64,000 nucleotides of DNA, taken from contig JAAOMT010000003.1 in assembly GCA_016748015.1 (NCBI GenBank), positions 853,187 to 917,186 on the forward strand. Direction: 5' to 3'. Each line of letters starts with the position of its first letter. The first letter of the stretch is position 1. Positions 11,003-23,821 of this stretch are shown here, piece after piece. This stretch comes from Geosiphon pyriformis (taxonomy: Eukaryota; Glomeromycota; Glomeromycetes; Archaeosporales; Geosiphonaceae). Made by a program: the position numbers and the translations under genes. Under the pieces are notes generated by a model. That model searched no databases. It had not been told where the DNA came from and saw only the letters and a program-made list of their open reading frames with translations.

Positions 11003-12735
11003 CCAAAATTAGCATATAGTAGCTAATATAAATTTTTCGGATGTAAATTAGTTTAACGAAGCTATTAAAAACTACATTAATAATAATAAATAGTTACAAA
11101 ATTTTGGTAAACCATTTTTAGATTTCAATTTGTAAAATTATTAAAGTTATAGTACAATATCTTTATAGAAAATATTTTATTAAAAAGCATGAAATCAAAG
11201 CAAAATTTAAGGGAACAATAATTTTTCTGCCAATATAATATCGATACGTTTGCCGCGAACTAACTGTTTATATACATAAACCCGCAGCAGAACAACCATT
11301 CGTTCAATACAGGTTTCCATAAAATAGAAAGCTTTCTTTCCTTAAAATTGGGAAAATATTGCCTTACAATACTCAAGCCGGAAATCAGGCCCTGTTTTCT
11401 GTTAAAGAAACAATATTTTTCAAGATATTATTTCACAGAATTTTATTTTGAAAGCTTTTCATCTTTTTAGATTTTCGTAATTTTATTGTATGAAAATACC
11501 TTGAAAATTTTCCATATAATTTAAGCGTTTTCATTCCCACCCACAATATCTAAGGGAAAAAATTAGAGAAAACTTCAAGATAATATGATTCTTAAATATA
11601 TGGAAAACTATCAGAGGGTTGTTTGTCTTTGGAAACAGGATAAATATGAGATATATTTAGGGTTCCAGTAAAAATAGATGAAAATTCTTTCATTGTAATT
11701 CATCAGAAGAATCGCAATAAATCATATTCAGAAAATCTATGGGAGGAAAGAATCCCTTATAATAGATAGAACTTCAATCTTTCAAAAGCACCTATTCTTC
11801 ATATCAATCATGCCCATTCAAAAGGTCCTTGAATTCTGCTTTCCAGTATGGATACCCACGCTGAATCGCCTTTCGATACCAAAATATAGCCTTATGCACA
11901 TCTCGTTCAGTCCCCCAACGAAGCCTATGACATCTTGCTAAGTTACATTGCGCAGTGGCAACACCACTTTTAGCAGATCTTATATACCACAAAAAGGACT
12001 TTCTCTTGTCAATCTTCGTCCCAATACCTTGTCGATAACAATATGCAATATTACATGCCCCACACGGACATCCCCCCTCGGCTGATTTCAATGTCCAATA
12101 AAAGGCTATTTTTGAATCCTCCTCAATCCCAACCGCTTCTTGAAAACACCATCCAAGTTGACTTTGCCCATACAAATCCCCGGATTCTGCCGACACTTTA
12201 TACCAGTCTATCATTGCTTTGTGATGAATTCGTGTGCCTATTCCATAGTGATAGCAGAATCCAAGTAGACAAGCGTATTCGGGATTGGATGGTGCAATTT
12301 TCAAAAGTTGTTTAAAAATTTGTTCTGCTTCCATGTTTTTGGACTTTCGCCATTCATATATTTTATCTTGCAAGTGCTCATCATTGAGGCCTGGATCAAC
12401 TACTGAAGTGAATATTTTTAATAATTCTTTCATTAATTCCATTCCTTAAAAATATTTAGATAAATAAATAAGTTGATTTCAAATATTTTTGTAATTTCGA
12501 TTTCGAATCGTAAATTATAATTTTAATACCTGAAAGCAAGTTTCTAAATAGCTATTATCTTCGGATTGTTCTCATTAATAATCGTACTGTTTCACAAATA
12601 AGTTCTGTACCTGATATTGGTGCTGAATTTCGAAATAGGGTAGCTGATAATGGCTAGGAAGGGAATAAGGTATTTGAAGTATGCGCAAAAAGAGTCCAAA
12701 AGCTAAATTTTGAATGTACCTAGTAATTTAAACCT
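11003..12735. repeat. Segmental duplication, right copy
   Basis: Same-orientation partner of 6690-8419, at nearly equal length (1733 versus 1730 bp). The homology covers the whole Sel1 gene and both flanks. The copies are separated by 2.6 kb that is mostly the MULE relic. Confidence 0.9.
11804..12442 (-). CDS. Short Sel1-repeat protein (212 aa)
   Basis: An intact single-exon gene. Residues 1-55 form an N-terminal module (MELMKELLKIF, then DPGLNDEHL, then a helix ending FKQLLKIAPSNPEYACLLGF) shared with the genes at 13717, 45073 and 46918. Four Sel1 repeats follow, roughly residues 56-195, each with the typical A-x-x-x-L-G/A-x-C-Y and G-I-G-T patterns and F/I-x-W-Y. The C-terminus holds DVHKAIFWYRKA. 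There is no signal peptide, membrane segment or enzymatic domain, so an intracellular scaffold or adaptor role is inferred. The start aligns with those of the paralogues. It is the intact partner of the frameshifted copy at 7486-8143 and lies in a recent duplicate, so it is probably young. Confidence 0.85.
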   Translation of the reverse strand: MELMKELLKIFTSVVDPGLNDEHLQDKIYEWRKSKNMEAEQIFKQLLKIAPSNPEYACLLGFCYHYGIGTRIHHKAMIDWYKVSAESGDLYGQSQLGWCFQEAVGIEEDSKIAFYWTLKSAEGGCPCGACNIAYCYRQGIGTKIDKRKSFLWYIRSAKSGVATAQCNLARCHRLRWGTERDVHKAIFWYRKAIQRGYPYWKAEFKDLLNGHD

Positions 12736-13716
12736 CACTGATCTATATTCTTCGACTATATTCGCATCATAATTGGTCTTTGATCCTTGGGAAAACTCAG
12801 AGCTGTGAAAAAAACTATTTCTTTGTTCGTAATATTATTTATATTTATTATATTATTTTATATTTAAAATTCGCAAAGTTTATAAATTATTAAAGGAATA
12901 ATTGAAGTCGGATCTTTGAATATCAGAAATTGTCAAGTATTAGATAATTATGGTTCCCGTTTCTCCATCCCAAAGGGTTTTTGCGAAATTTCTTTAATCG
13001 CAGCTTTGAAATAATATTTCTCACAATATTTCCAGCAAAAAATATTAACATTGATATTTCTGGTTCAGGGAATTCATCCAGATTTTCCAGTCTTTACAAT
13101 TCGAACAAATGTTATTAACCCCCCCCTCCCTTTTTAAACCAAAAAACTTGAGGATTTTTGATAGTTAAAGTGTGTGATAGGCTTCATAATTTGCCTCCAA
13201 GAGTTTGAAAGTTTGGAACGAATAAAAAATTTAAAAATGGGATTTTCATCGATTGCTTAAAGATCCAAAAATATTACTGGAAATAATTTTATCTATCGCG
13301 TAGAAGTTTCTCGGCCTTATTTATTTCGTGAAAAAGTATGTTTTCCTATGAGCTACTTTGTGATTAATCTACAAAGAATTTTAGACTAACAAGTATTAGG
13401 TAAACTCCAAAGGATGATTCATGAAAATCCAAGATGTGAATTTGTGATTGCGTAAAAGCTTGATAATGCACTTTGAAAGCCTAGTGAGTTTATTGTTATG
13501 AAGTCAATTATTTTACCACGAATTGTTTGAAGGCTTAGGGTGCAACTTTTGAAGAGACGAAATTTTTTTTGGTGAATGTCATCTTTTGGAAATCGGATAA
13601 TTTGAGAACTCTATATTTTAAAGCCCTTTTGTTGTACTTTAAGTTTTTTACTTTGGATAATTATCATGTAAAGCCTTCTGAAAAATTCTCGAACCGTAGA
13701 AACTATATAAACTTCT
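12736..13716. other. Intergenic AT-rich DNA
   Basis: Nothing gene-like was seen between the duplicated block and the next Sel1 gene. Confidence 0.6.
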
Positions 13717-14370
13717 CTAATTCCATTTAAGATGATGGGGAAAGAAAATATCATTTAATTCTGCATTACAATACTGACATCCCTTATCCACAAGAGCTTT
13801 TCGATACAAGGCGATAGCTTTATGAAGATCCTTTTCGATGCCCCAACACAATTGATAACATTTCCCAAGGTGAAATTGCGCCATAGAAACATTGAATTCT
13901 GCAGATTTCATGTACCAATAAAATGTCAATCTTTTATCCAGCTTTGTTCCAACTCCCCATCGGTAAGCAGAAGCAAGATTACAAGCCCCACTCGGATTTC
14001 CTCCTTTTGCTGATTTTAGAAACCAAAAAACCGCCTTTTCAAAATCTTGTTCCACCCCGAATGGTGTTTGATAACACCATCCAAGTTGATTTTGACTGAA
14101 ATGGTCGTCAATCTCTGCAGTAATTTTATACCATTTGAAAGCTTCTTTTTTTTTGATTACCGTTCCAATTCCATAATGATAAAAAATGGCCAAAATACAA
14201 CCGTAGATTGGTTCAGTTTGCGTTATTTCAAGTAGTTCGTTGAATACTTCGTCCGTTTCAAGTTTTTGGGATTTTCGCCATTTTTCAATTGCCACCAAAA
14301 GATTTTCGTCGTCGCCACCAGGGTCATTGACAGAGGAAACAATTTTTAATAAATCTTGAAGCGATGTCAT
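13717..14370 (-). CDS. Short Sel1-repeat protein (217 aa)
   Basis: A single-exon gene in the same orientation as the Sel1 gene at 11804-12442, about 1.3 kb away. The N-terminal module reads MTSLQDLLKI, then NDPGGDDENL, then a tryptophan-containing helix (IEKWRKSQ). Four Sel1 repeats follow, with YHYGIGT, GWCYQTPFG, YRWGVGT and CYQLCWG as the G-rich turns. The C-terminus has KDLHKAIALYRKA. It is clearly a paralogue of the neighbours but well diverged from them, so this is an older duplication than the 1.73-kb block. It has no secretion signal. Its role is not known beyond the general protein-interaction role of Sel1 repeats. Confidence 0.87.
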   Translation of the reverse strand: MTSLQDLLKIVSSVNDPGGDDENLLVAIEKWRKSQKLETDEVFNELLEITQTEPIYGCILAIFYHYGIGTVIKKKEAFKWYKITAEIDDHFSQNQLGWCYQTPFGVEQDFEKAVFWFLKSAKGGNPSGACNLASAYRWGVGTKLDKRLTFYWYMKSAEFNVSMAQFHLGKCYQLCWGIEKDLHKAIALYRKALVDKGCQYCNAELNDIFFPHHLKWN

Positions 14371-17300
14371 TTTTTACAAGGTGATTTTGAATTTGTCTTG
14401 GTATTTAATTAGGCCTCCTATCGGGTTATATGATGTTGATCAAAATTCTTGTTTTTAGAAAGTAGCGTTGATTTTATCAGTACTATTACACAGAATCAAG
14501 AGATTCACCCCTTGCTTTATAAAAGCTAGTGAATAGGGTTTCCCATGATCGCCTAACTGATTATTTAAAAGTTCTAGTCCACAAATAGATATTATATAAA
14601 AAGGCAGATTATTCTTAATATTGTCCCACCTGGTTGCATACCTCCCGAGAATTACACAATAAAACCTATGTCCCCTATATATATCAAAGTTCTTATATAT
14701 TTTTGATTTGTTCCTGACCTGTTCAAAATAACGAGAGAGTAAACTAAAAAATCAAAACATTTTGCGAATTTTGAGAGATTTCGAATTGAAAATTTATATT
14801 CAATACATTGCTTTTCTCTTGATTTTTAAATAAACTTTTCTTTTACTTTTTAAGATTCAAATAACATAGGACTTTTAGCAATATATCGGGAAATACCATT
14901 GAATTTTTTTGCCTCTAGTCAAATGATAAGCCAGGTGAAAAGAATTTATTTACTTATTTATTTATTATGAAAAAGTTTGAACAAAGTCTGAAAAGAGACA
15001 AAATAATATTACATATTGAGAAATCAATAATCTAAATTTCAGTAGCTAAGAATAGAAAAAAGTCAAAAAAGAACTACAATATCCTGAGAAAACATGTATA
15101 ATGTTTTAAAACATCGAAAAAACTATAATTTCAAAGAAATCAACGTAATTTAAAGGTGGATGGTTTCATTGATAAACTTTCATGTTCCAGATAGAAACTT
15201 TTCAATAGGAATCTTTGCCATATTATTATTATTATTATTATTATTCAAAAAAATTGTTGAATATTGCGAAAACCAAAGATTCTGGACAGTAATAATGATT
15301 GTAAAATTAAGTATTATACATGTATATATATTAAAGATTTCTTTGAGGGAAAAAATTGGATAAATAATTATGATGATTTTTCGATGCTAAGCAAAAGAAT
15401 AATGAAAAATTAAGTCTTTCAAAAATAATAAAGTTTAAAATTTCGAAAATCATAGAACCTGAATTTTTAAATATGAAATCAGAATTTTTTAAATTTGAAC
15501 ATTCATATTAAATATCGTGCTTAGAAGGTTTGCAAGCAGGATTAATTCCTATTTCTCTCCTTCCAACGAGCCGACCACATGGTATTTGTCTCTGGTTCCT
15601 TCGATGTAGTAAAACTAGGGATCTAAAAAATTTGAAACTATTTAGATTCTAAGGAAACTCAATTTTAATCATGAATGTTCAATTGCGCTTTACTTTTTGT
15701 TCATAGCAATAATTTCAATTTGGCTTCTAGCAGTTATTGGTCTCGCAACTGCTTTGTTAAGCATTAGAAGGGAAAATATGAATGACAAGAAGGCCAAGGT
15801 CAATGTTCGTAACATTTTTTCTCGATTTAAAATAAGACTGCTCTCACAATTTGGAGATAGTTTGGGACAGAAGGTAACTTGTAAAGAGCTTTAATATTAT
15901 TGAGGATATCTTTAATTTTAATAGGATTTGTGTGCACGCGGAGTTCAATAATTTTCAACGCTTGCGTTTATTTATTTATTTATTTATTTCAAACTAATCA
16001 AAATTGTTTACCAGAAATTTTACAAAGATATACAGTCTTTTTATATTAAATTCAATTTACTCTGGGAAAAATTAAAAATTAAAAAAAAAATTAGTTTACG
16101 CAAAAATTGGCATTATATCAAATGCACAAAAGCTCATTTGAAAATTATTCCATCAATACCATATGGTCAAAGTAATAAAAATAATGTTTCTCAAAGCTTA
16201 TGTTTATTGCGGACTCATTGTGTTACCGATTTAATGATTAGGATTTGAAATTCTGGTCAATAAGTGGTAGCAATGAAAGGTTTTGGAGCTCAAATTTCCT
16301 GAGCCACTATTCCTTTTAACTTGTTGGACAAAAAATGCAAATCGGAATTCTTGTTCATCAATGAGAAGCTAATTAAAATAAATAAGTTTAAACATTTTAA
16401 CTTCACCACAGAAGCTTTTAATGCAATTAGAAATATTGCAAAATGAAATTAGTTATTCAAGACCTGCAATTACTTCATCTTAATTACACTTTTTAGAAAA
16501 GTTTATTCCCAATTAGTCTTTTTCATTGAGTAAGCCTTTTATATAAACCTTTATTTAATTTTGCTATAACCACAAAGAAAAAGAAATTCTTCAAGTCTTT
16601 TCAGGTTTACAATAAATACAACGCAGTGCTAATATCGTTTACCAAATCAGGAATTCAAAATAATTTTATAAATGAATCCACTTTTATTTTCTTTATCATA
16701 ATGAAACTGTGAAAATATGAATTATTCAGATAATTTTAGGAGCAATTCCATTTATTTTATAAAATTTAATTGAGTTTTAATCATTGAAAATATTTGGTTT
16801 TTTATAAAAACTTTAAATAAAAGTCAAATTATAATTAAAAATACGAAAAATTTTAAAATGAAAATTTAGCTGGTCTAAAATTCTTATTTTTAAAATAATT
16901 TATATTAAAATTGGGCTTCATTTTCAATCAACTTGAATTTAAAAGAATTTGAAAGAGAAATACAAATATTCGAATATCCAATATCCACTTTTTTAACATG
17001 ATATCTTTGGTGTGTTATTATTATTATTATTATTATTCTTCTTCTTTCTTTGATTGAAACACGTATCTAAGAAATCAGTAAATAATTACCATGTGAAAAA
17101 AATGATACAAGAATTAAAATGAAAATTTGTATTTTTATGGGCATTTGATTGTACTGTGCTTATCACCACATGGTCATTTAGTTGCGACTAATGAAACCAA
17201 TCACAAATTAAATTTAAAGGAATTTTTCATTGAAGGAAAATTAAGCGTGAGAAAAACAAAAAAAAGAATCTTTTGAGCTCTTTAGTTTTGATAAATTCCT

Positions 17301-19180
17301 ATGTTTTATTATCCTTCGAAACCCCTTTTTTAGTATCAAATAAATTAGTAAAACTTTGGATAGTAATCACTTTGGTGAAAGTCTTTTTAGTTAGTTATTG
17401 AGCTGCTTTGTGTTTTTTTTTCGCTCTTTGGTTAATGCTTTATCGAGCTTTAACTTTTAAATCTACGAATTCCACTACATTTGCTGAATAATGAATTCAA
17501 CTATTTACTAACAATTGTTTATTTACAAGAATCTTCAACCTCAAATAACTTCCAAGGATAAAATAGATGCCGCGACTCGATTACCCTTCTGCAATTTAAA
17601 TAATACTTAGGTTTAGTGATAAAGAGACAAAACAATGAATGACCGATTTATTATTAGATTCTTGCTCAGAGACATAATTTTTTTTAGAACAAAGCTTGAA
17701 ACCGTTTGCTTCAGAAAATAGATCTGTAATTTTCTTTCCAATCCTACCATCCATTGCCATACCCAATATTCCTTGAAAAAAATAAATCTAGTAAAGTTCG
17801 ACGAGGATATCAAAAATTAAAAGGCACTCGTCTTCCCCGGCGATCTGCAGAAACCCCAAATACCAAACAATGTGAAGGATTGATTGAGGTTATTGTAACA
17901 CTTGACTCAAGGTTAAAATTCGAAAATTTTCGCTAGTCCAAATTGATAAAATAGTGGAAGTTCTAGTTCAAAATTTTCTTTCAATATAAGACAAATACAA
18001 ATGTTATGGCAAAATGATCGATTACCCTCCCTGAACAAAATAAGGGTAATTTCTATTGGTCATCTGATGTGTGACAAACCTCTCCGCAAAAAAATTTGTG
18101 GTAATAATATTTATCTCATTAATCATTTTGATCGAATTGAATCCTCGTAATGTTTAAATTCTAGGCTGCTAGAAAAGATATTGCACTAAAAGGTGTCACA
18201 TTCACTCAACCACATATGGGCAGCGATGAATTCGTACAATAATGATATCTTCGATTTTTTGTATAACACTCACCAACGACTATGTCTCTGCAAACCTTTT
18301 ACATATATGTAATTTTTGGGAACATTGAATTGGATTTGAGTTTTTCACATAACGAGTCTCATATTCCTAACCGAACATTTTTCGAACTTTTTCTCCTATA
18401 ATCTTTCTCATTTTTCGCTTTATCATATTTGACACTTCAAAAGGAGGAATAATAATGGCAAGTTAAGAATGCAATGAGTTTTTTGTGAAATTCATTCTGT
18501 AAACGTGTAATTTTTCGCCATATATATCCCACTGCTTTATCAAGTCTTTTAAACTTCTTCTTTTTGTGTCAGATGGTTGATCTTACCAAATTGTCTTTTC
18601 ATGATATCAAATTGTCCATATAAATGCAAATAAGAGTAATACATCCAATATCTTTGTTGACCCAATTTGCCTATTCCTTTAGTAGGAGAATACCATGTGA
18701 AGGGTGTACGAATGCCGGGGTCAATGGAGAAGGCAAAAATCGATGAAACTGGAGACGAAAGATTGTGGCGGCGGCGATTTCAATAGCAGCAAATAAATAT
18801 TTTTATTGATAGGCAAAACTTTTGTACAGCAGTCAAGGATCAACGATAAAAGGATTATAAATAGGTAATCTTGCTGATATTAAAAAAATATCTAGATATC
18901 TTTCGTCAAGATGTGAGATATCTTGTTGCGCTATTATCAGCTTCCTTTTGTCCTGTTATAAAATGTGGAATCTATTGTATAACCTATCAGGAAAGCGCAG
19001 CTTGACTCACAAAATGTTCTCTTTAAATTATTATTCGGTGTTTTATTGTTCATAACAGGACAGTCAGTAGTTTTTGCCCAAAAATGGGAAAGAAAAGCGA
19101 GATCTTTTTGAGGGAAAACTTGAGCAACACTTAAGAACGTGCACTCAAAATGTTAGACGAAGGGAGCAAAATATCATCTT
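14371..19180. other. Long stretch without a confirmed gene
   Basis: There are short microsatellites (TTA near 15220-15245 and 17019-17036, TTTA near 15968-15988) and a few short open frames. None has recognisable domains or paralogues in the window. A hydrophobic frame at 15697-15894 could be a signal-anchor exon but has no supporting neighbour. The slightly GC-richer patch at 18680-18790 has no conserved frame. Exon 1 of the lipase pseudogene at 19.2 kb would be expected at the right end but could not be found. Confidence 0.5.
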
Positions 19181-20069
19181 GATCATCAGTGGTTTTTTAT
19201 TTTTATGGTCCTGAAATGATTATTGAAGAATAGGCAACAAGAACCCACACTTATTCTGAATATATCAAAACTAAAGGGGGATATGTGGAAAATGAATAGG
19301 ATGAAGATATCTTCTCCTGGATATTGTCAATTATTGAGGTGTTAAAGCTAGCAAATAACATTTTTAACACTGCAAAATTTAAAGTTTATTTCACTGGACA
19401 CGCAATCGAAGGAGTTATTCAAAGAAGAAAAAAATATATTGTTCTTTTAATTTCTTATAAAAATATCATTAGTTTAATTCAGCTTATACATTTATTTTTT
19501 TTGATATTCTTTTCAAATCATAGCTTATGCGGTATTGACAGCTCTTAAGGTAAAGGATGCTATTCTTCCAGCTATCCCTGAGATTGCTGTCTTAGGATTG
19601 AAATTTATCGCAGTCACTTTTGGTCAGTCAAGAATTGGAAGCATTGTTTTCGCAGAATATATTAATCATAAATTGGAAGTTCAACGTGTTAAACATTCAA
19701 ACGATTTTATTTCGAACTTTATGATAAATTTTTCCCATAATCACATTTTCAGGCATCACGAAATGGAATATCGGATTACATTAAAGAATTGTCAATGCCC
19801 AGATTCAAATCTTGATCAATTTAATTTGGCATATGATGTTTTTCAGTGCCCTGAGTACTGGTCACATGATCTTGATAAAGCTGGAGAGAATAGGGTAGGT
19901 TAGAGAAAAATTGTTTTATTGTTTAAATATTCTCGACAACTGGACTAATTTAGTACTGATTTTGTAGAATTGTAACTCGGGGACTGATGGTCATGGAACA
20001 TCAGTGCATTTTGGGCCTTATTTTAATACCACATTCAAAGATTGTCATGAATTCTTGCCTCCTATTTAA
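19180..20069 (+). pseudogene. Class 3 lipase-like pseudogene (Ser-less subfamily)
   Basis: The sequence is collinear with exons 2-4 of the lipase homologue at 58683-60045. Exon 2 survives in one frame from about 19203 (FYGPEM) but has in-frame TAG stops at 19231-19233 and 19297-19299. The nucleophile-elbow motif is GHAIEG, with the Ser codon replaced by GCA at 19402-19404. The donor that should follow has lost a G (GGAGTT instead of GGAGGT). Exon 3 (19525-19892) is open and holds FGQSRIG and the Asp motif HSNDF. A GT-AG intron then leads to exon 4 with CNSGTDGHGTSVHFGPYF and a stop at 20067-20069. Exon 1 is missing. The premature stops, broken donor and lost first exon together make this a pseudogene. 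Confidence 0.85.
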
Positions 20070-21817
20070 TAAAAAGTTTAAAGATCAAACAAATTCGACT
20101 TTGAGTCTTTGTCCTCTAAAATACCTAAGAATGGAACAAATTTGAATTTACCATTTAGAGTTTAAGTTCACAATTCACATGGTTTATTCTGTTAAAATTG
20201 AACTTTTTAAAGGATTTTTACAGTCTTTAATTATTAGGAAAACATAGATCAGCAGATTTCTGTTTGCCAAGTACCCAATATCATAATTGTTTGAAATAAA
20301 ATTTTTTTATTATCCCATTATCTGCCAAAAGGTTATTTTTTGAACCTTTTATACTATAAATTTGTATCAATGTCTCAAAAGCAAGCAAGTTTAGTTTAAG
20401 ATATAAGAAGACTATTCAATATATCAAATTCAGTCAGCCTGTTTCAATCCTATTACTTTTTCTGACTTTGAATGTTCTAAAAGATTCATTTGATCATTTA
20501 GTAGAACCCAACAATATTTTAAATATATGATAGTATAGCCTTAAATTTCGTTCAAAAGGCACAAAAATAGACTCGAACCCAAATAAAATATTAATGGATA
20601 CTTATTTTGTGAGTTTCGAATAAAGAAAATGTTGACGTCAAACTAAATCTCATTGCCTACCAATTCAAGCTTGTGTAGATTTCGTAAAGAAAAGATAGAT
20701 ATGGTATTTAAGCTTTATGAGAAAGATATATAAGGGTTCATGCTCCTAGAACAACATCATTAGAACTTTTCAATTCTGCCTTGTTCCTGAGTCACTACCA
20801 TTCCTCTGTTGTGATATATGTCTTTTTTCGAGGAGAATATTTCTATAAAGTTTTTCATTTAAGAAAATAATTTTTCCTATAAATTTGTTGAAATTTCTTT
20901 TAATCATAGATTTAAAATTTATATTTACCTCTCGGAAAAATCATTATTCGGTAACGGTTTTGAAATATCGATTAAAAGACTTAGAAAAATCAATTCGATG
21001 ATTAAAGCGTAAAAAAAATGTCTCGTGAACATTTTGAAAATATTTTTTGCTCTTGTTAACTTTTTTTTTAACAAACCTTTGAAAAATATTGGGGCTCATT
21101 CAGGTAATTTATAGTCTTTACTTCCAAACCCTGGGCTAGATTGTGGATGATTTATCGAATATGAGTAATCAGTTCATATAAAGCATGATATTCTAAATTA
21201 AAATCAAAGTAGTTTTTATAATCACATTTGAGGGTGGTTCATTAAATTAGTATATGATACGAATTTTTTTATCTTTATTGATTTCCTTAACAGAAATGTT
21301 TGTTGACAGTTTGGATTTCGATTTTAATGTCAGTATTTAGTAAACAAATCAATTTGTGTTGTCGATTTAGACCTAAAGTTTAAAAATAACATTTAATTAA
21401 AAGTACTTTCTTCAATATCACGAATTAGGGTTCTCCGCTCTCAATTCTGAGGCTTAGTTGGCTTTTAAGATTCAGTTGCAAAAATAAATTATTCGATGAC
21501 GTTATTGAAAATGATATAAACAAAAATAACCAAAGATCGATTTCTAAATCACTATAGAAGGAATTCTTTGAAATTTCCCCAGGATATCGAACTCATTATT
21601 TCTGATTTAAACATTTCATATTTAGTTTTTTTATTTTAAAAAAGTTTACTTGTTAACTTAATATTTTAATTTGAAGGTTATTTTAAAAGGAAAAATATTT
21701 CAAAGTCATATGTAGTGAGAAAACAAAATTTGGTAGATTTACAATATCTTAAAAAATTTAAATTTAGTTTCTTGTTTTGTGAATAATGTTCATGGCGAGG
21801 GGGTTATATGGTTGGTT
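20070..21817. other. Intergenic AT-rich DNA
   Basis: No supported gene. A TATATAAGG motif at about 20722-20730 on the plus strand looks like a TATA box, but no open frame of useful length follows it. Confidence 0.55.
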
Positions 21818-22369
21818 TTATATAAATTTTCTGGGTAAAACATGAGGTCGACGAGAAATTTTTTTTGTAGTTTTCAGTACTATTGGAAATGTTTCACTTT
21901 GTCGGCTAGTAGGATATGGGTCAGATAAATGAAATGAAGATTTTCTTGATAAAGAGGAATTCCCATTTAATGGTGGATTTATACTTGAACGTTTTCCTTC
22001 CATTTTTTTTAGCCTATTTGACACTCGTCTTTCCAAATTTTTATCTTGCAATCTTAAAACGTTGAAAAAATTCGTAAAGATCAAATCTGATGGGTCATTT
22101 TTATCATCAGCAACATCATTATCCAAGATATTTTCCGATGATAATAACTCCTCAGAACCCATATATTTTTTCAGTTTCTTATTTATTTCATTCTGGTTTT
22201 GGCTCAATTCATTTCGCATAATGTTTAAAAGTAGAGAGATCATATCATCTCGAATATCACCGAGTAATGGTAAAGAGTTTTCAATGATTGATATTGGTTT
22301 CGCTGAACGTCGTCGAAATGATTTTCTCCATATTGCAGCTGAGCTTCTTTTTAAGCCAGACATTTTCAA
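21818..22369 (-). CDS. Uncharacterised basic, Ser/Arg-rich protein (183 aa)
   Basis: A single open frame, not recognised. The first 25 residues are strongly basic (KRSSAAIWRKSFRRRSAKP). A predicted helical middle (about residues 30-125) mixes hydrophobic and acidic residues, with SEELLSSEN and DDKNDPSD clusters. The tail is rich in Ser, Pro and Arg and ends RRPHVLPRKFI. There is no signal peptide or membrane segment. The composition is more complex than the surrounding DNA and two nearby in-frame Met codons open the frame. A TA-rich tract at about 22463-22480 lies upstream and might supply the promoter. It could be one exon of a larger gene. No function is proposed. Confidence 0.5.
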   Translation of the reverse strand: MKMSGLKRSSAAIWRKSFRRRSAKPISIIENSLPLLGDIRDDMISLLLNIMRNELSQNQNEINKKLKKYMGSEELLSSENILDNDVADDKNDPSDLIFTNFFNVLRLQDKNLERRVSNRLKKMEGKRSSINPPLNGNSSLSRKSSFHLSDPYPTSRQSETFPIVLKTTKKISRRPHVLPRKFI

Positions 22370-22462
22370 TTTAGTATTTTTCTAGAATATAGTAATATAG
22401 TAATTTTCAATTTTTTGAAACTTGAAACTTTTGAGTTTTTAATTCATGGGAGGTCTGTACAT

Positions 22463-22481
22463 TATATATATATATATATAA
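22463..22481. repeat. TA dinucleotide repeat
   Basis: A short (TA)n tract about 95 bp upstream of the minus-strand frame at 21818-22369; a possible TATA region. Confidence 0.6.
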
Positions 22482-22485
22482 ACAA

Positions 22486-23816
22486 CATAGAACTATTTGT
22501 CAGGCACGATTTGTAAATCAACGATTGTTCCATTTATAGTGATGTTTATTTTTATAAAAAATCTCAAATTACCGTTAAAGGTTAGGCGCAAATTCAAAAA
22601 TGCATATTTCGTTTAACGATCTTTCAAATTCATGCATTGTGGCTATATTGTGGCTCTAAAAACGGATCAAAGCATTAGAAAAGTCTAAAAATAGCCGCTA
22701 TTACAAGTTATCAAAAAAGTATATTTTCATAGTGGGATGATATAAAGGAAGCAGCCTCATGACCCTGCAATTATGTTGAACAATAAAATATCAAATAGGT
22801 CTGAGATTTAAAGTTACAAAAATTTGCAGAGATTTTAGACTCTATCATTCTTAAAAGCTCTTTAGAGGAAAACTTGTTAGAGGGCTTTTGGACCAGATTT
22901 TATTATGATCTGATTATTAATATTTACAAAAATAGAAATCCAAAAACCCTCTTAAATAGGGTTTGAAAATGTGTTCAAATATGCATAATACCAACTATCA
23001 TTGGTCCGATATAAAACTATTTTTAAATATGCAATACTAAGCTCAATCAAAATGCAGCAAAGATTGTCAAACATTTGTGTGTATTTTTCAGTATGAGAGT
23101 TTGATCAAATTTTAAATATAATGCGGATATAAAAAAATGTTTCCTTTTTTCACCCTCATCATATAAATCCCAATAATGTTTAAAGCTTCAGATTATAACG
23201 TTTTCAATTCATGTTATCTTGGAGAAGCAAAAAAATTATTGACCAATTATGAAAACCTTAAAAAATATTAAGTTTAAAAATGATTGACAATTAGAAGATT
23301 AAATCTCAAAAAAAATATTTAAAATGATATTAATCAATTTAAATCTTATTAATTTTGTCCCTTTGATATTATTAAAATCTTCATGTATTATTAATGACAA
23401 AAACTATGGAAGCTGATTTTTTTGACTCATTATATGCATTAAATATCAAAATTTGATATATCTAATTATTTTCAATTGTTCTAAATGTATTTGATGTTAC
23501 ACCACTGTTATGATAAAAAAAAACTGTTTCTTAACACTTTTTTCTTTTATCAAATTTAATATCCGAAAGTTTGTTTACCAGATTAAGAATTTTATCCCCA
23601 ACTAAATGTTAAATTATTTAACCAACCAGATCTGGGTATTATTCAATAAATCTTCAATGTAACACACAAAATTTCCTAGATTCCTTAATTCGGGCGTTAA
23701 AGTAATAAAAAGTTTTTGACCCACATCCACGTTTGTAAGGCAAGAAAATTTTTTATTTCTTAAGGATGAATCTTATATATAACCCTTCAGTCAAATCTCA
23801 AGGCAAATTATTTACT
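22486..23816. other. Intergenic AT-rich DNA
   Basis: Nothing gene-like was seen. The right end, with TATATATAACCC at about 23772-23783, may hold the promoter of the lipase gene at 24002. Confidence 0.5.
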
Positions 23817-23821
23817 TCTTA

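Noticed and set aside
15697-15894. Hydrophobic 65-codon frame as a possible lipase first exon
   Set aside because: It has a signal-anchor look and an AG before it, but no similarity to exon 1 of the other lipases and lies 3.5 kb from the lipase pseudogene.
17613-17936. Overlapping frames on both strands near 17.7 kb
   Set aside because: Neither shows a domain, paralogue or plausible splice partner.
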